Assembly: GCA_013400115.1 (NCBI GenBank)
Contig: VXBP01000230.1
Coordinates: forward strand, 68,024 to 132,023
DNA: 64,000 nt
From: Rhinopomastus cyanomelas
Lineage: Eukaryota > Chordata > Aves > Bucerotiformes > Rhinopomastidae
Direction: 5' to 3'
Part shown: positions 11,091 to 22,462 of the stretch, piece by piece
Layout of the letters: the number at the start of each line of letters is the position of its first letter
How positions within the stretch are numbered: the first letter of the stretch is position 1
Translations under genes and position numbers: made by a program
The notes under the pieces: generated by a model
The model's database searches: none
What the model was told of the DNA's origin: nothing
The model's input: only the letters and a program-made list of their open reading frames with translations

Positions 11091-12137
11091 ACAAGCATAG
11101 GAGAAGGACAGGAAAGCATATCAGACAACAGGAGATGACATGAGACAATGGGAGAAGCATAGGAGAAGCACAGGAGAGCACAAGGGACGATAGAAGAGGA
11201 TAAAAACTAAGGAGACTTCCACCACCATCATAGTTTTGTGGTGACAAGCTATATGCACAACAAAAACTACTCCATAAAGTTGTTCCAAAAGAGACTTAAA
11301 ACAGCAGATGTGACCGAAAAACATAAGAATAAAAGTCTATCTTTAGGGGAAGTGTGAAAGAAACAGTGACGATTATAAAAGGAAATATTTTATTTAGCTG
11401 CCTAGCTCCCCTTTCCACGGGCAGACACGCGTGCGTGTGCCAGAGTTCCACCTCCTCTCTCCGATGCTATCGCTCCGCAAGCCGCCACATGGAGATAAAT
11501 TTAAGCACTCGTGTGACACTGCTGCAGATATTAAAGGGACCACATTGAAAAATAACATTTTTAAAGCCATTTTCTCATTTCCCTTGCTGCTGGCTAGTGG
11601 AGAACACCCTGCCTGCTTCTTGACAGGTCAATTATTCCAGCGCTCAGCTTCTTCTTACAGATACGGAAGAACCCAAATCGCTGCTTATCTTTCCCCGACG
11701 AAGCCAAAAGCAATTTCATTTGTTACCTCCACAAGGCCAAAGTGGCAGGAGATGGATGGATGCTGAACTGTGACAAATGTCTGAGCCAGAGGAAAAGCCT
11801 AAATGTAGCCAAATTGATTTTGGGAGGGTGTCTCCCAAGTAACACTGCCCAGAACATCCAACACAGCAGAGCGCTGCCGCTACCCTTTGGCCACCCTTTG
11901 CCTTCAGCGGGGCTGTTGGCTTTGGTGTCGCAGAGAAACTTCTGATGCACAAAACCCTCTTCCAAATGATGTTCTAAAAACAGCACAGCTGGCGGCTTTT
12001 TACAAGTCAGTTTAAAAAAAACCCTCATTTCCCAAATGGAATCACAGGTGACACCACAAATCTGTCACCACTGTCATCTACCTTCATGGGATGAAGAGCA
12101 AACCACTGCCATGAAACACTGAGCTGAAGTTGGTTTT

Positions 12138-12547
12138 GAAATCATAGAACATCAGGGATTGGAAGGGACCTCAAAAGATCATCTTGTCCACTCCCCTCAC
12201 CACAGCAAGATCACCTAGATCCAATGGCACAGGAACACATCCAGGTGGGTTTTAAACATCTCCAGAGAAGGAGACTCCACAACCCCCCTGGGCAGCCTGT
12301 TCCAGGGCTCTGTCACCCTCATTGGGAAGAAGTTCCTTCTCATATAGATGTGGAACATCCTCTACCCCTTGTCCTATCACTAGATGCCACTGAGAAGAGC
12401 CTGGATCCATCCTCCTGACACCCACCCTTCACATATTAATCAGTATTAATGAGGTCACCCCTCAGTCTCCTCTTCTCCAAGCTAAAGTGACCCAGCTCCC
12501 TCAGCCTTTCCTCATCAGGGAGGTCCTCTGCTCCATCATCTTCAAAA
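12138..12547 (-). mobile_element. CR1 family A, longer copy
   Basis: About 410 bp, one of the longest copies. It includes the GACACCCACCCTTCACATAT and CTCAGTCTCCTCTTCTCCAA blocks. Confidence 0.92.
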
Positions 12548-13242
12548 CTAACGTGAGGAATTAAGGGAAAGAGCTGAATGTCTTAATTTTCTCCTGGAAG
12601 AACTTAACATCACCCCCCATTCAAGATGACTGATTATTTACAGAGGCTGACACTCATCTGGTGACAGGAGGATCTGCTATGAGCCCATGGAGAGACTTCA
12701 AAACAGATTCCTTGGAGGTTCTGTTAACCCACAACACAGGTCCTAGGCTGTGAGCTAAACATATCTGTGGGCAAGAAAGACTTTTTATATGGCCACTCTG
12801 TAGCAAGTCATTCCACATGAACAAAGAGGCCTCTGAAGCAGGCAGGTACCTGACAGGCTCTGCTGGGAGCTGAGGGTTATAAATGAAAATGTCAGTCCTC
12901 GAGTATTTAATCGAAATAGACAGAAGGTGCAAAATCTTTTCTGTTCTCCAGTAGTTCTCCCTTTACCTTTAGCAAAAGACAGATGAACTAAACACACAAC
13001 AAAAATCAGTTGAAACTGGACCAGAACAAAATACTGAGAGGAAAAAAACCACCCCTCACCTTAACTCTAGAAGCAATTTCACTTCTAAAAAGGGTTTTTC
13101 CATTTTCTTCTTTTCTTTCCTAAAGCTTTGTTCAGGCTGCTGCAAAGATATTTTTACCAGCTAGTCTGGGCTTTATAGTCTGAACAAAGAGATGGGAACC
13201 GACGTCCTAAATTCTAACTCAGACCTGAATAGTGGTTTCCTA

Positions 13243-13407
13243 CATAGAATCATGGAATCATTCAGGCTGGAAAAGACCCCCGGGATCATCGAGGCCAACC
13301 ATCAACCCTACTCTACAAGTTCACCCCTAAACCAGATCCCTCAACACTACATGAGACACTAAAACTCATCCAGGGAAGGGGACACAGCCACCACCCTGCA
13401 CATGGAA
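13243..13407 (-). mobile_element. CR1 family B 3' end
   Basis: Ends 45 bp from the donor of the FN3-2 exon at 13,453. Confidence 0.88.
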
Positions 13408-13452
13408 GTCCCACACATGGAAGCCTTCTGCTCCTCAGTCCATTTCACCAAC

Positions 13453-13684
13453 CTTCCTCCGTGGTTCGAGCCGACTTTGATTCGCTGTCCATCCCTTGGA
13501 ATTCGTTGAAATAAGGGCGAACCTTGATTTCGTAAGTGACCCCCTTTTTCAAGCCGACGAGGACAGCGCTGCGCTCAGTCGGGACCTTGACCTCCAAGTT
13601 CTGCCACACAGCTGGAGCAGGCAGGCCGGACGTTTGGCGGTACATCACTCGGTAGCCCTGGATGAACTGGGATTGGCGGTCGAC
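13453..13684 (-). CDS. ROBO2: ROBO2 exon: rest of FN3 domain 2
   Basis: Encodes VDRQSQFIQGYRVMYRQTSG, then LPAPAVWQNLEVKVPTERSA, then VLVGLKKGVTYEIKVRPYFN, then EFQGMDSESKSARTTEE. GYRVMYRQ and YEIKVRPYF are FN3 core strands. The acceptor is TTTTTCAG/G. The donor is GAAG/GTTGGT, unusually poor at +3 to +5, yet it is the one that keeps phase 1 into (A)PSAPPQ. It is the longest ROBO2 exon in the window. Confidence 0.97.
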
Positions 13685-13944
13685 CTGAAAAAGACATCAA
13701 ATAAAAACCCAGTAAACATTTTAAAGTAATCAAAATGTACAAAAAGGAAACAAAGCATTTGCCTAGAATCCTTCTGTCCTCATGAAAAAGAGAAATTAAA
13801 CGTTCGCTTCAGATGCCAACTCGAGAAGTCAAAGTGCCTTCTTCTCAGTCACTGTTGACTGTCTATAGAGAGCATTTTTCTCACATTAGTTTTCACAGAA
13901 CATTTCTCTCTATTTTATGTTCTCCAGCTCTATCGTGGGGAAAC

Positions 13945-14138
13945 ACACAATCACAGAACATTAGGGATTGAATGGGACCTCGAAAGATCATCTAGTCCAA
14001 TCCCCCTGCCACAGCTGGGTCAAGTTGCACAGGAATCACACAATCACAGAACATTAGGGATTGGAAGGGACCTCAAAAGTCCATCTAGTCCAACCTTCCT
14101 GCCACAGTAGATCCACCTAGACCAAGTCACACACGAAT
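13945..14138 (-). mobile_element. Two stacked CR1 family A ends
   Basis: Copies at 13,945-14,036 and 14,037-14,138, both truncated near the CACAGGAA/CACACGAA block. Confidence 0.88.
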
Positions 14139-14516
14139 ACCACCTTAAATTATAAAACGAGACCTCACCACTGCAGCAAATCAGGAGCAAGAGAGCTTTG
14201 GCAAGATGCCTGCTGCATGTAAACTTACTTAGCACATCTTGGCTACTGATGTGCTGAAACAGGAGAAGAAATGCAAAACAAATCCCTCTCAGAAAAGGAC
14301 AAGCCTTTGAAGACCCCCTACATGCCTTCAGCTAGTCCATTACTTGGCTCACAGCTCATCTTTTCATGAGATGCTCAGGAAAGTAAAATAAACATAAGAC
14401 AGATGCCGAGCAAACATCTTCCAAGAACGTTTTGCATGTTGCTAGGCAAACACAAGTCAGGACTAGACCAAGCGCAGAGGTTTAAAGATTCTGACTTAGC
14501 AGAGCTATAAATCACA

Positions 14517-14567
14517 AAATCACAGAACATTAGGGATTGGAAGGGACCTCGAAAGATCATCTAGTAA
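14517..14567 (-). mobile_element. Severely truncated CR1 family A end
   Basis: Only about 50 bp, cut at 'catctagta' where the AT-rich array starts. Confidence 0.82.
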
Positions 14568-14760
14568 ATAGGATTTTATTGATAATAAAATAATAGCATC
14601 TATTTATAATAAAATAGGATCTATTTATGATAAAATAGGATACATTTATGATAAAATAGGATGTGTTTATAATAAAATAAGGTATTTATAATAAAAATAT
14701 TTTATTACAGAATATATCTTCATATACAAATTTACGATAAACTAAATAATTATGTATTTA
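14568..14760. repeat. AT-rich 21-bp tandem repeat
   Basis: Units like ATAAAATAGGATCTATTTATG, four or five copies before decaying to AT-rich DNA and a T-run at 14,764-14,777. It begins exactly where a truncated CR1 stops. Confidence 0.85.
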
Positions 14761-15029
14761 ATGATTTTTTTTTTTTTACACAGGGAAAACCTAAACACGT
14801 GGAGAAGTTGCCTGTATTTTTGCTCTTGGGGGAAAGAGAAAGCCCAGAACAATGATTCTAGCTATTCTGGTATTTTCATGAATTTTGCTTGAAAGACAAA
14901 GCAAAAAAAATAATGGATAAAACCAAACCCGTTAGCTTGTAGAGACCTCAAATAAAAAGCCAAAGAAATTGCTGGATAAAAAAACCCTGTGCAACCAGCT
15001 GTTTGGTAAATGTTTGGGTTATAGCTAAG

Positions 15030-15125
15030 ACTTGGTCTGGGGGATCCTGCTGTGGAAGGGGGATTGGACTGGATGACCTTTCGAGGTCCCTTCCAATCCC
15101 TAACGTTCCATGATGCTGTGATTCA
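15030..15125 (+). mobile_element. CR1 family A 3' end
   Basis: Reads GACTTGGTCTGGGGGATCCT to a GATGCTGTGATTC tail. Confidence 0.88.
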
Positions 15126-15192
15126 ACGAGTAGGCTTCCTTTTCTGTTCTTGACCATTTGCTACCTTGAGAGATACTTCAGAATTAAACACA

Positions 15193-15587
15193 CATTTGTT
15201 TGAGGAAAGGCTGAGGGAGCTGGGTCTCTTGAGCTGGGAGAAAAGGAGGCTGAGGGGTGACCTCATTAATGCTGGTCAATATGTGAAGGCTGGGTGTCAG
15301 GAGGATGGAGCCAGGCTCTGCTCAGGGGCATCTTGTGATAGGACGAGGGGTAGCGGGTGTGAGCTGCAACAGAGGATGTTCCACATCTATATGAGAAGGA
15401 ACTTCTTCAGAGTGAGGGTGATGGAGCCCTGGAAGGGGCTGCCCAGGGGTTGTGGAGTCTCCTTCTGTGGAGACATTTAAAACTCTGGATGTGTTCCTGT
15501 GTGACTTGACCTAGGTGATCCTGCTGTGTCGGGGGGATCAGACTAGATGATGTTTCGAGGTCCCTTCCAATCACTGATGCTCTGCGG
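15193..15587 (+). mobile_element. CR1 family A, longer copy
   Basis: About 395 bp. Translation recovers EERLRELGLLSWEKRRLRGD and MRRNFFRVRVMEPWKGLPRG, the C-terminal end of CR1 ORF2, broken by mutations. Confidence 0.92.
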
Positions 15588-16466
15588 ATTTTCTTAAAGA
15601 GCAAATGAATTTATGGCTGAAAACAGCGAATCACAGTCTATTACACTTCTCCCATGATCTTCTTAGAGTTTACTGAGGTGTGCAGAGAGGACACAGATCC
15701 TCAGACATTAACAAGCAGGGCAAGCAGGAGGGAAGTTACTGATGAGGGCAAAGCAGAGATGTCTTTCATCAAAGCCATCTGCGTTGAAAACCCGGTGCAA
15801 TATGTACAACAACATCCAGCTCGCGTTTTATAAACTTCTCAACGTTCACTTCAAGTGAATTTATGCACCGAAAGAGGGACATCGCTCACAATAACAGCTT
15901 GTTAATACCAAAAGCATCGCGTTGTGTTTTTAAGAAGAACATTAAGCAGCTGTTTCCAGATGAGCGGAGTCTGTAAATCAGATTAAATTGTTTTCATCCA
16001 TGTTTGACTTTCATTAACTGAATGTTTTACAGACATAAAGAGTTCATGAAGCTGATGTTTACTACGAGATTTGACAAGAATAATGCCTTCGTGAACTCTG
16101 TCCTGCAGACCCTCCACCTACATTACAATATGAGGCCATGATGTTTAATAATCAAGCGCTGAGTTTGATTCCTGCCTGACTTCTGAGCTAGAAGCTGTGC
16201 TGAAAGATGGCAGAACTTCCTCAGAACTTCTAGCTTTGTCTTTGCTAGCACCGACTCGGTGCCATCTCTGGTACTTCATGCAGGCACATGAACTTATCCT
16301 ACAGGCACAAGACAGAGACTGTCGAAAGGACTCGACTCTTGAAGCATTCGGGGGAGTACATTTGAAACCAGTGACAAATTAAAGGAGAGAGGTAAATAAC
16401 TTCCACTGATGCCTGGTAGCCTTGAAGAAGGCAGTCAGGATTTCAAAGCAAAACTGCTTTTGCCAT

Positions 16467-16514
16467 GGACTAGATGATCTTTTGAGGTCCCTTCCAATCC
16501 CCAATGATTCTGTG
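16467..16514 (+). mobile_element. CR1 family A tail fragment
   Basis: 48 bp: GGACTAGATGATCTTTTGAG through ATTCTGTG. Confidence 0.8.
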
Positions 16515-16690
16515 TTGAAAAACTGATTCTGATTCCTGCTTGTGCCACTCAGGGAAAATTTAACACTTGGCCACTAATGAAACTTCTCGTTTTAGCACCC
16601 AGTGAGGACAGAAGTGCTGAACTAGAGTTGAGGTCAGCTCAAAAGGTTCTTGGGGTACACCACATGCTGTTGCAAGGCAAAGGGCTTCCA

Positions 16691-17180
16691 CAGAACACTA
16701 GGGATTGGAAGGGACCTTGAAAGATCATCTAGTCCAATCCCCCTGCCACAGCAAGATCACCTAGATCCAGTCACAGAATCACAGAACATTAGGGATCGGA
16801 AGGGACCTCAAAAGATCATCCAGTCCAGCCACTGGATCACCTAGAGCAAGATGCAGAGGAACATATCCAGGTGGATTCAGGTTGGAAAAGATCATAGAGT
16901 CCAACCATCAACCCTGCTCTACAAGTTCACCCCTAAACCACATCCTTCAACACTACATCTAAGCGACTTTTAAACTCATCCAGGGATGTTGAGTCAACAA
17001 CCACCCTGAGCAGCCCATCCCAGTGCCTGACCACTCTCTCTGGGAAGAATTTTTTCCTGATATCTAATCTAAACCTTCCCTGTTGGAGCTTGAAGCCCTT
17101 CCCTCTGGTTCTGTCCCTAATTCCCTGTGAGAAGAGACCAGCACCAACACCTCTACGGTGCCCTTTCAGATAGTCATAAA
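16691..17180 (-). mobile_element. Three CR1 ends in a row (A, A, B)
   Basis: Family A at 16,691-16,772 and 16,773-16,875, then about 305 bp of family B from 16,876. The B part encodes RFRLDIRKKFFPERVVRHWD, the end of its ORF2. Confidence 0.9.
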
Positions 17181-17794
17181 AACACATCAGAGCCAACGTG
17201 CTAAATGAGCTATTTGATAGCAGTGGGTGTATCTAACTCTGGGAGTCTCATCAGCCCTAAGCATCTCTCTCTGCGCGTAAGTTAGGATAATGACACACTT
17301 TCATCACCGCGATGCTGAATTCAGCATCCAAACGCTACGGCTGCGAGTGTGACACATAGACAAACCAATAATTTCTCATTCAACACAAGACTTCAATGGC
17401 AGGAGTTTAATAAGAGCTGGCACCACAGAATGAAGAAAGAAGACAACAAGAAACGTTGAACAGCTCCACAAAGAAGAGCTCGTGTGCATGGCCACGTAAT
17501 TACAGCTGCACTTTAATACTTGCGCACAAGAGAAGCAATTTTAAGTGACAGCAAAAACCTGCCTTCTGACATCTCTTTTATTTTGAACAGTTTGGGAGCC
17601 CGACCCTCTTTCAAAGCAGGCACAACATGGGAGTATGTGTGTGCATAAACTTGGAAATCAAAGCACAAAAGACGAGTGCTCCCGAAATTTGAAAATCAAA
17701 CGTGGGGGAAAAAAAGGAGAAAGTGAAACCCAAACATTATCAGTTAGAAATTGGTGTTAATTTGTTGAGAGCCAGGATGTCAAACTCTGTACTC

Positions 17795-17878
17795 AAGGAT
17801 GTTCCTGCGCCGGCAGGAGGATTGGACTAGATGATCCTTCGAGGTCCCTTCCCATCCCTTATTATTCTCTGATTCCTA
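17795..17878 (+). mobile_element. CR1 family A 3' end
   Basis: Diverged copy ending TTATTATTCTCTGATTCC. Confidence 0.82.
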
Positions 17879-18282
17879 GACCTTCACTCTTTGACTTGCA
17901 GACACACTCACAATTCTCACAGCACCTCTGTTCTTTCTACACTATCTAACCATCTCCTATTGATAGGATGAACTTTATTCTCTGGGTGGAGATGCTTTTT
18001 ATCCTAGAGACTGTGGTTAATTAATTGGTTTTGTGCTGGTTGCTGGGAAGAGTCTAATTAGTTGTTCCAGAGATCCTTTTTTTTATGTGTCTTTCTTCCT
18101 TTGGGCAATTCCAAAACGTCTCTACAGAGGCCTTTGTGCTTGTCAGGGGGCACAAGGTCACTGCTTTGTGGGATCTTCTCAATAAGCTTATATCCAGAGC
18201 ATCCCCAACAATTTACCTCTACCTAACCATGGTTTTTTTCACTCATTAATTGCTCAGTAAGAACACCAAGAGACTGATCTAC

Positions 18283-18472
18283 ACATAGAATCACAGAATC
18301 ATTCAGGTTGGAAAAGACCCAGGGCATCATTCAGTCCAACCATCAACCCTACTCTAGATGTTCAACCCTACTCTAGACATTCACCCCTAAACCAGATCCC
18401 CCAATACTACATCGAAGCATCTTTCAAACTCATCCAGGGATGGAGACTCAACCACCACCCTGGGCAGCCCAC
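18283..18472 (-). mobile_element. CR1 family B 3' end
   Basis: Contains an internal duplication (CCCTACTCTAGA twice). Confidence 0.88.
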
Positions 18473-18512
18473 GTGTGGGTACGTACTCGTACCCACACAT
18501 CCATACACTTAC

Positions 18513-18631
18513 ACAGAATTATAGAATCATTAGGGATTGGAAGGGTCCATGAAAGATCATCTGGTCCAATCCCTCTGCCACACCAGGACCACCTAGACCA
18601 AGTCACACAGGAACACATCCAGGCAGGTGGA
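18513..18631 (-). mobile_element. CR1 family A 3' end
   Basis: Ends about 40 bp from the donor of the FN3-2 first exon. Confidence 0.9.
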
Positions 18632-18671
18632 CAAAAAAGTAGCGTGAAGGTAACAACAACAAGAGCCTTAC

Positions 18672-18793
18672 CGTCCAGGTGACTTGAACCGTCGTGGGTG
18701 TCAGCACAACAGGATTATGCAGCCGTACAATGACATCTCCAAGTTCTTTCTGCACTTGCCTGTGATCCACACCTTGTGCTGGTGGGCTGATAT
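18672..18793 (-). CDS. ROBO2: ROBO2 exon: start of FN3 domain 2
   Basis: Encodes (D)ISPPAQGVDHRQVQKELGD, then VIVRLHNPVVLTPTTVQVTW and T. The exit is phase 0 and the next exon begins VDRQSQF. The acceptor is CTGGCAG/AT and the donor ACG/GTAAGG. CR1 copies lie about 40 bp past the donor and about 85 bp before the acceptor, so this 122-nt exon is enclosed by same-orientation repeats. Confidence 0.97.
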
Positions 18794-18877
18794 CTGCCAG
18801 AGCAGGCACACATACAAAAGCATTCTTTTATTGACAAGAGTCATACATGGAATCAGTGAGAATTACTCAATAGCTTA

Positions 18878-18990
18878 ATCACAGGACATTTTGGACTGGA
18901 AGGGGCTTCAAGAGATCATCCAGTCCGATCCCCCCAACACAGCAGGACCACCCAGACCAAGTCGCGCAGGAACACGGCCAAGTGAGCCTC
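18878..18990 (-). mobile_element. CR1 family A 3' end, diverged
   Basis: Reads GGACATTTTGGACTGGAAGG; about 85 bp before the acceptor of the same exon. Confidence 0.85.
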
Positions 18991-19214
18991 AAGAGGTAAA
19001 CCTGTTGCAAGTGTGTGTTTGTCTGCTTGTTGCCCAGTGGTGAAAATATGCACAGGCTTCTACTACTCGTAGTTGCTGCCTTTACTACCACAAAACGAAC
19101 TGCTCAGCTTTTACAGCTGGCACAGACACGTGTTGCAACAGCACTGGGATAGGTGGTTTCTGCTCCCTCTGCAGTCACTGTGCATCAGCTGCTACTGTGA
19201 ATCAGCTCTGTCCG

Positions 19215-19420
19215 TGAGCCTGAATTGAATTCAGCCGTAATTAGAAATCACATCAAAACATTAGGTTAATTTTCAATTGATTTTATGATTTAATTCTATT
19301 AAAGTGGAGGCTTGCAAAGAAGCCATAAATCCTCTCCGTGTCTCCGTGCCCTTGACTGCTAAACAGCTTCTGGAAGCGGAAGCTGCAACACAAGCTGCAG
19401 CTAATTAAGAGACATGTTTT
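19215..19420. promoter_or_regulatory. Homeodomain-motif island, possible conserved element
   Basis: Contains GTAATTAG, TCAATTGA, CTATTAAAG and CTAATTAAG between a CR1 and the 26-bp array. Confidence 0.22.
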
Positions 19421-19640
19421 TACTGAAATCAAATCGCTTGTCAGCCTGTCAGGTAAAGAAGTCTACACCTGACACTCACGTGCCAAACAAACTTGGTTTT
19501 CAACCAGGCAGTAAGTTACGCAGACTAAAAGGCTGGTGCAATGAAAAGCGTGAGTCACCCTGTGATAACGGGAGAGTAAGAAAGAAAAGAAGTGATGCTC
19601 TGTGGATGGGGAAGCCATCAGATCCCTGCCCAGCTCACTC

Positions 19641-20262
19641 CTCTATGTTAACTCTACTGCAACTCTTTCCACGTTAACTCTACTGCAACTCTTTCCACGT
19701 TAACTTTACTGCAACTCTTTCCACGTTAACTCTACTTCAACTCTTTCTATGTTAACTCCACTTCAACTCTTTCCACGTTAACTCCACTTCAACTCTTTCC
19801 ACGTTAACTCCACTTCAACTCTTTCCACGTTAACTCCACTTCAACTCTTTCCACGTTAACTCCACTTCAACTCTTTCCACGTTAACTCCACTTCAACTCT
19901 TTCCACGTTAACTCCACTTCAACTCTTTCTATATTCACTCCACTTCAACTCTTTCCACGTTAACTCCACTTCAACTCTTTCCACGTTAACTCCACTTCAA
20001 CTCTTTCCACGTTAACTCCACTTCAACTCTTTCCACGTTAACTCCACTTCAACTCTTTCTATATTAACTCCACTTCAACTCTTTCCACGTTAACTCCACT
20101 TCAACTCTTTCTATATTAACTCCACTTCAACTCTTTCCACGTTAACTCCACTTCAACTCTTTCCACGTTAACTCTACCGCAACTCCTTCCATGTTAACTC
20201 TACTTCAACTCTTTGCACGTTAACTCCAACTCTTTCTATCTTAACTCAAGCACGTTAACCTG
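19641..20262. repeat. 26-bp minisatellite
   Basis: About 24 copies containing ACTCTTTCCACGTTAACTCC and a CACTTCA-type remainder; variants read CTACTGCA or CTATATTAAC. Each copy holds the palindrome GTTAAC. It ends about 16 bp from the ROBO2 donor at 20,277. Confidence 0.95.
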
Positions 20263-20277
20263 AATTATTACCATTAC

Positions 20278-20444
20278 CTTGTGTTCTGACAGGATCTGAC
20301 ACAGGGCTGGGATCGCTCAGACCTTGCGAATTGATAGCTCTCACCATAAACAGGTAGATTGTATTGGGGCGCAGTCCTCTCACGGTGTAGAGAGTGCTCT
20401 TCACATGGTTGGCCACCGTTTGCCAACTATTGCTCACAGATTGG
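20278..20444 (-). CDS. ROBO2: ROBO2 exon: second half of FN3 domain 1
   Basis: Encodes (S)QSVSNSWQTVANHVKSTLY, then TVRGLRPNTIYLFMVRAINS, then QGLSDPSPVSDPVRTQ. LRPNTxYxFxVRAxN is the classic FN3 E-F strand motif. The acceptor is CATTGCAG/C and the donor CAAG/GTAATG. The intron immediately after the donor is a 26-bp minisatellite that starts about 16 bp away. Confidence 0.97.
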
Positions 20445-22296
20445 CTGCAATGAGAACAGGGTTGACCATTACAGGCTAATGCAACAGGAAAGAAGAGTGA
20501 AAGGACCTACTTTTATAGGCTGGAAAAGGTTAGAAAAATCAAGGTAAAAATTAAGACTATTTGTTTCAGTTAACTCAACGACACTAAAATAATAACACAG
20601 ATTAAACAAAAAAACCCCAAGAGCAGTCAAAATGATTTCTCCTCTCAACAAAAGCAGTATCTTTTTTTAACTCCCTCAAATACATCACTGCATAAGGAAA
20701 GGGTGGCAAGCTTTAAAGTAAATTTGAATGATAAATAGACGGCTCTCGAACATCAGTCTTGGAAAAGAAAATCCTGTTAAAAGAATAATTTTCTATGCTG
20801 CTAAGCAAATTGTGCTGATAAATTGGAAGACAAGTACACTCCTTGAACTAAACTCACACTCAAATTCACAGAAAGCCTTCTGAAAACACACTTGGAAATG
20901 ATGGCAAGGATAGCAATTTTTTTCTGTGTGACGTTTTCCATTGGACGTTATTATCGTTGGATTAAAATCCACTCCGCAAAGAGATTTCGAGAGCGATTGT
21001 TAAAACAGCTTTAAATGAAAACGTCTGGCTTTTGTAACAGCTGCTGATGGGAGCCCATTGAACCTCATCTAGAGTGAAATACCACAAAATATTACAGATA
21101 ATATTTTATTTGATTGGGCTTTATTGCACAGCATTTATTGAAATAATTCCTGAAGTGGCAAGTTTAATGTTGCGTCAATTGTTTCGTTCATGTGAAGCTT
21201 CCACAGCTAAATCAACGGTCTACACCGACAGTAATGTCCTTTGCACATTAATACACGGATACTCAGACCATTAGGGGTTGGGAGGGTCCTCAGAGGTCGT
21301 CCAGCTGGATATAGCCAAATTAGAGAGGTTTAAGACCCGCCTGGATGAGTTCCTGTGCGAGTTGGTCTTGGTGGTCCTGCTGTGGCAGGGGGATTGGACT
21401 AGATGATCTTTTGAGGTCCCTTCCAATTCCTAATGATTCTATGATTACTGTATGATTCTATATTACTAAAAACTAGTTATTACTATAAATTCCTGAATTT
21501 TGACATATTCTCACATGACTTTTAAATAAAAGATAGTTTTGCATTTGCTGAGCATCTCAATTAAGGAAAAACATTTACAAATATGAAGGTTTCTAAACTG
21601 AAGTATATATGACTGATGTATGTGAGACACGTATGTGGCCCGTACTTTAATGAACTTCCTGAGCCCAGGAGTTCTTCTGTAGAAGACACTAATCGTTGCT
21701 GTGCGGAAGGCAGCAGCTGGATCCTCTGAAGCCTCAGGCTGTAGGATGAAATCCTGAGTTCCCAACATTAACTTTCTCACTCAAACAGCTTAATCCAAGT
21801 AAAACACCATCAACATAGAAATTGAAACTGTGTTCACTGCTTATCAGGTGCTGGTTTAACAAGAAGAGTAATTAAAAGCTGCAGAGATGCTTGAGGACTA
21901 TCTATATATTTTCAGATGATTTGTGCCACGATGGTCAAGGTAACACTGGGCTAAACGAGTCAACCTGTGGCATTCCCAGAGGGGATTTCCAGCCATCACC
22001 AGTGCTGAGGGAAACCCAGCAAATAATGATGCATTGTCAGGCCAGGTTCTGGTCGACCTGAAGAAGTAGTTAGATGCTTCTCTAATTAATCACTCAGAGA
22101 GGTGATACATTAGAAAAAAAATCAATTTTAAAAATAAGAATCAATGCCTGCCATAGGACTCGAGTCTTTTTAATGAACTTCTAATGGCATGTGTGAAATC
22201 CAAAAGAACGTCGTAACACCAGGAGAAGGGCGGCTGGTACCAGGGTTTAAGCAAAGCTCGAAAGGAAGGAGATTAGACGCAGAGGAATTCACATAC
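20445..22296 (-). other. ROBO2 intron within FN3 domain 1
   Basis: Mostly unique, AT-rich DNA, with an inverted pair of CR1 ends at 21,268-21,462. Nothing else recognised. Confidence 0.75.
21268..21462. mobile_element. Inverted pair of CR1 ends
   Basis: A minus-strand tail (21,268-21,308) abuts a plus-strand copy (21,309-21,462) with its tail ATTCTATGATTACTGTATG. Confidence 0.85.
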
Positions 22297-22462
22297 CTAA
22301 AAGCTTCGATGATATAGGCACTAGCTGGTAGACTTCCAGGGGTCCCTGGCTGCCAGGACAGAGTGACGCTGTTCTTGCTCACATCAGTGACCTGAGGTTT
22401 GGATGGTGGCCCAGGCAGGTCATTTACATCATAGCTTTTACTGAGCGTTGCTCCACCGGCTT
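22297..22462 (-). CDS. ROBO2: ROBO2 exon: linker and first half of FN3 domain 1
   Basis: Encodes (E)AGGATLSKSYDVNDLPG, then PPSKPQVTDVSKNSVTLSWQ, then PGTPGSLPASAYIIEAF and a split Ser. PPSKPxV and SVTLSW are the FN3 A and B strands. The acceptor is CCTCGCAG/A and the donor TTTAG/GTATGT. Entry is phase 1 and exit phase 2. The EAGGATLSK linker is one residue longer than ESGATISK as I remember it in mammals. Confidence 0.96.

Larger units (their letters stand above)
9787..13452 (-). other. ROBO2 intron between FN3 domains 2 and 3
   Basis: Contains CR1 copies, an 11-bp minisatellite at 10,937-11,090 and unique DNA at 9,800-10,390, 11,200-12,130 and 12,560-13,240. Confidence 0.75.
13685..18671 (-). 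other. ROBO2 intron within FN3 domain 2
   Basis: Several CR1 copies and an AT-rich 21-bp array. Unique stretches lie at 14,140-14,515, 15,590-16,465 (15,780-16,130 AT-rich with a conserved-element look) and 17,185-18,280. Confidence 0.75.
18794..20277 (-). other. ROBO2 intron dominated by a 26-bp minisatellite
   Basis: Consists of a CR1 at 18,878-18,990, a unique homeodomain-motif stretch at about 19,215-19,420, unique DNA to 19,640, then the array up to the donor. Confidence 0.75.

Noticed and set aside
10931..11247. Long open frames over 10.9-11.2 kb on both strands
   Set aside because: They are translations of the 11-bp minisatellite, which lacks stops in all frames.
19641..20262. CRISPR-like regular array
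   Set aside because: Units are contiguous with no unique spacers, and the setting is a vertebrate intron.
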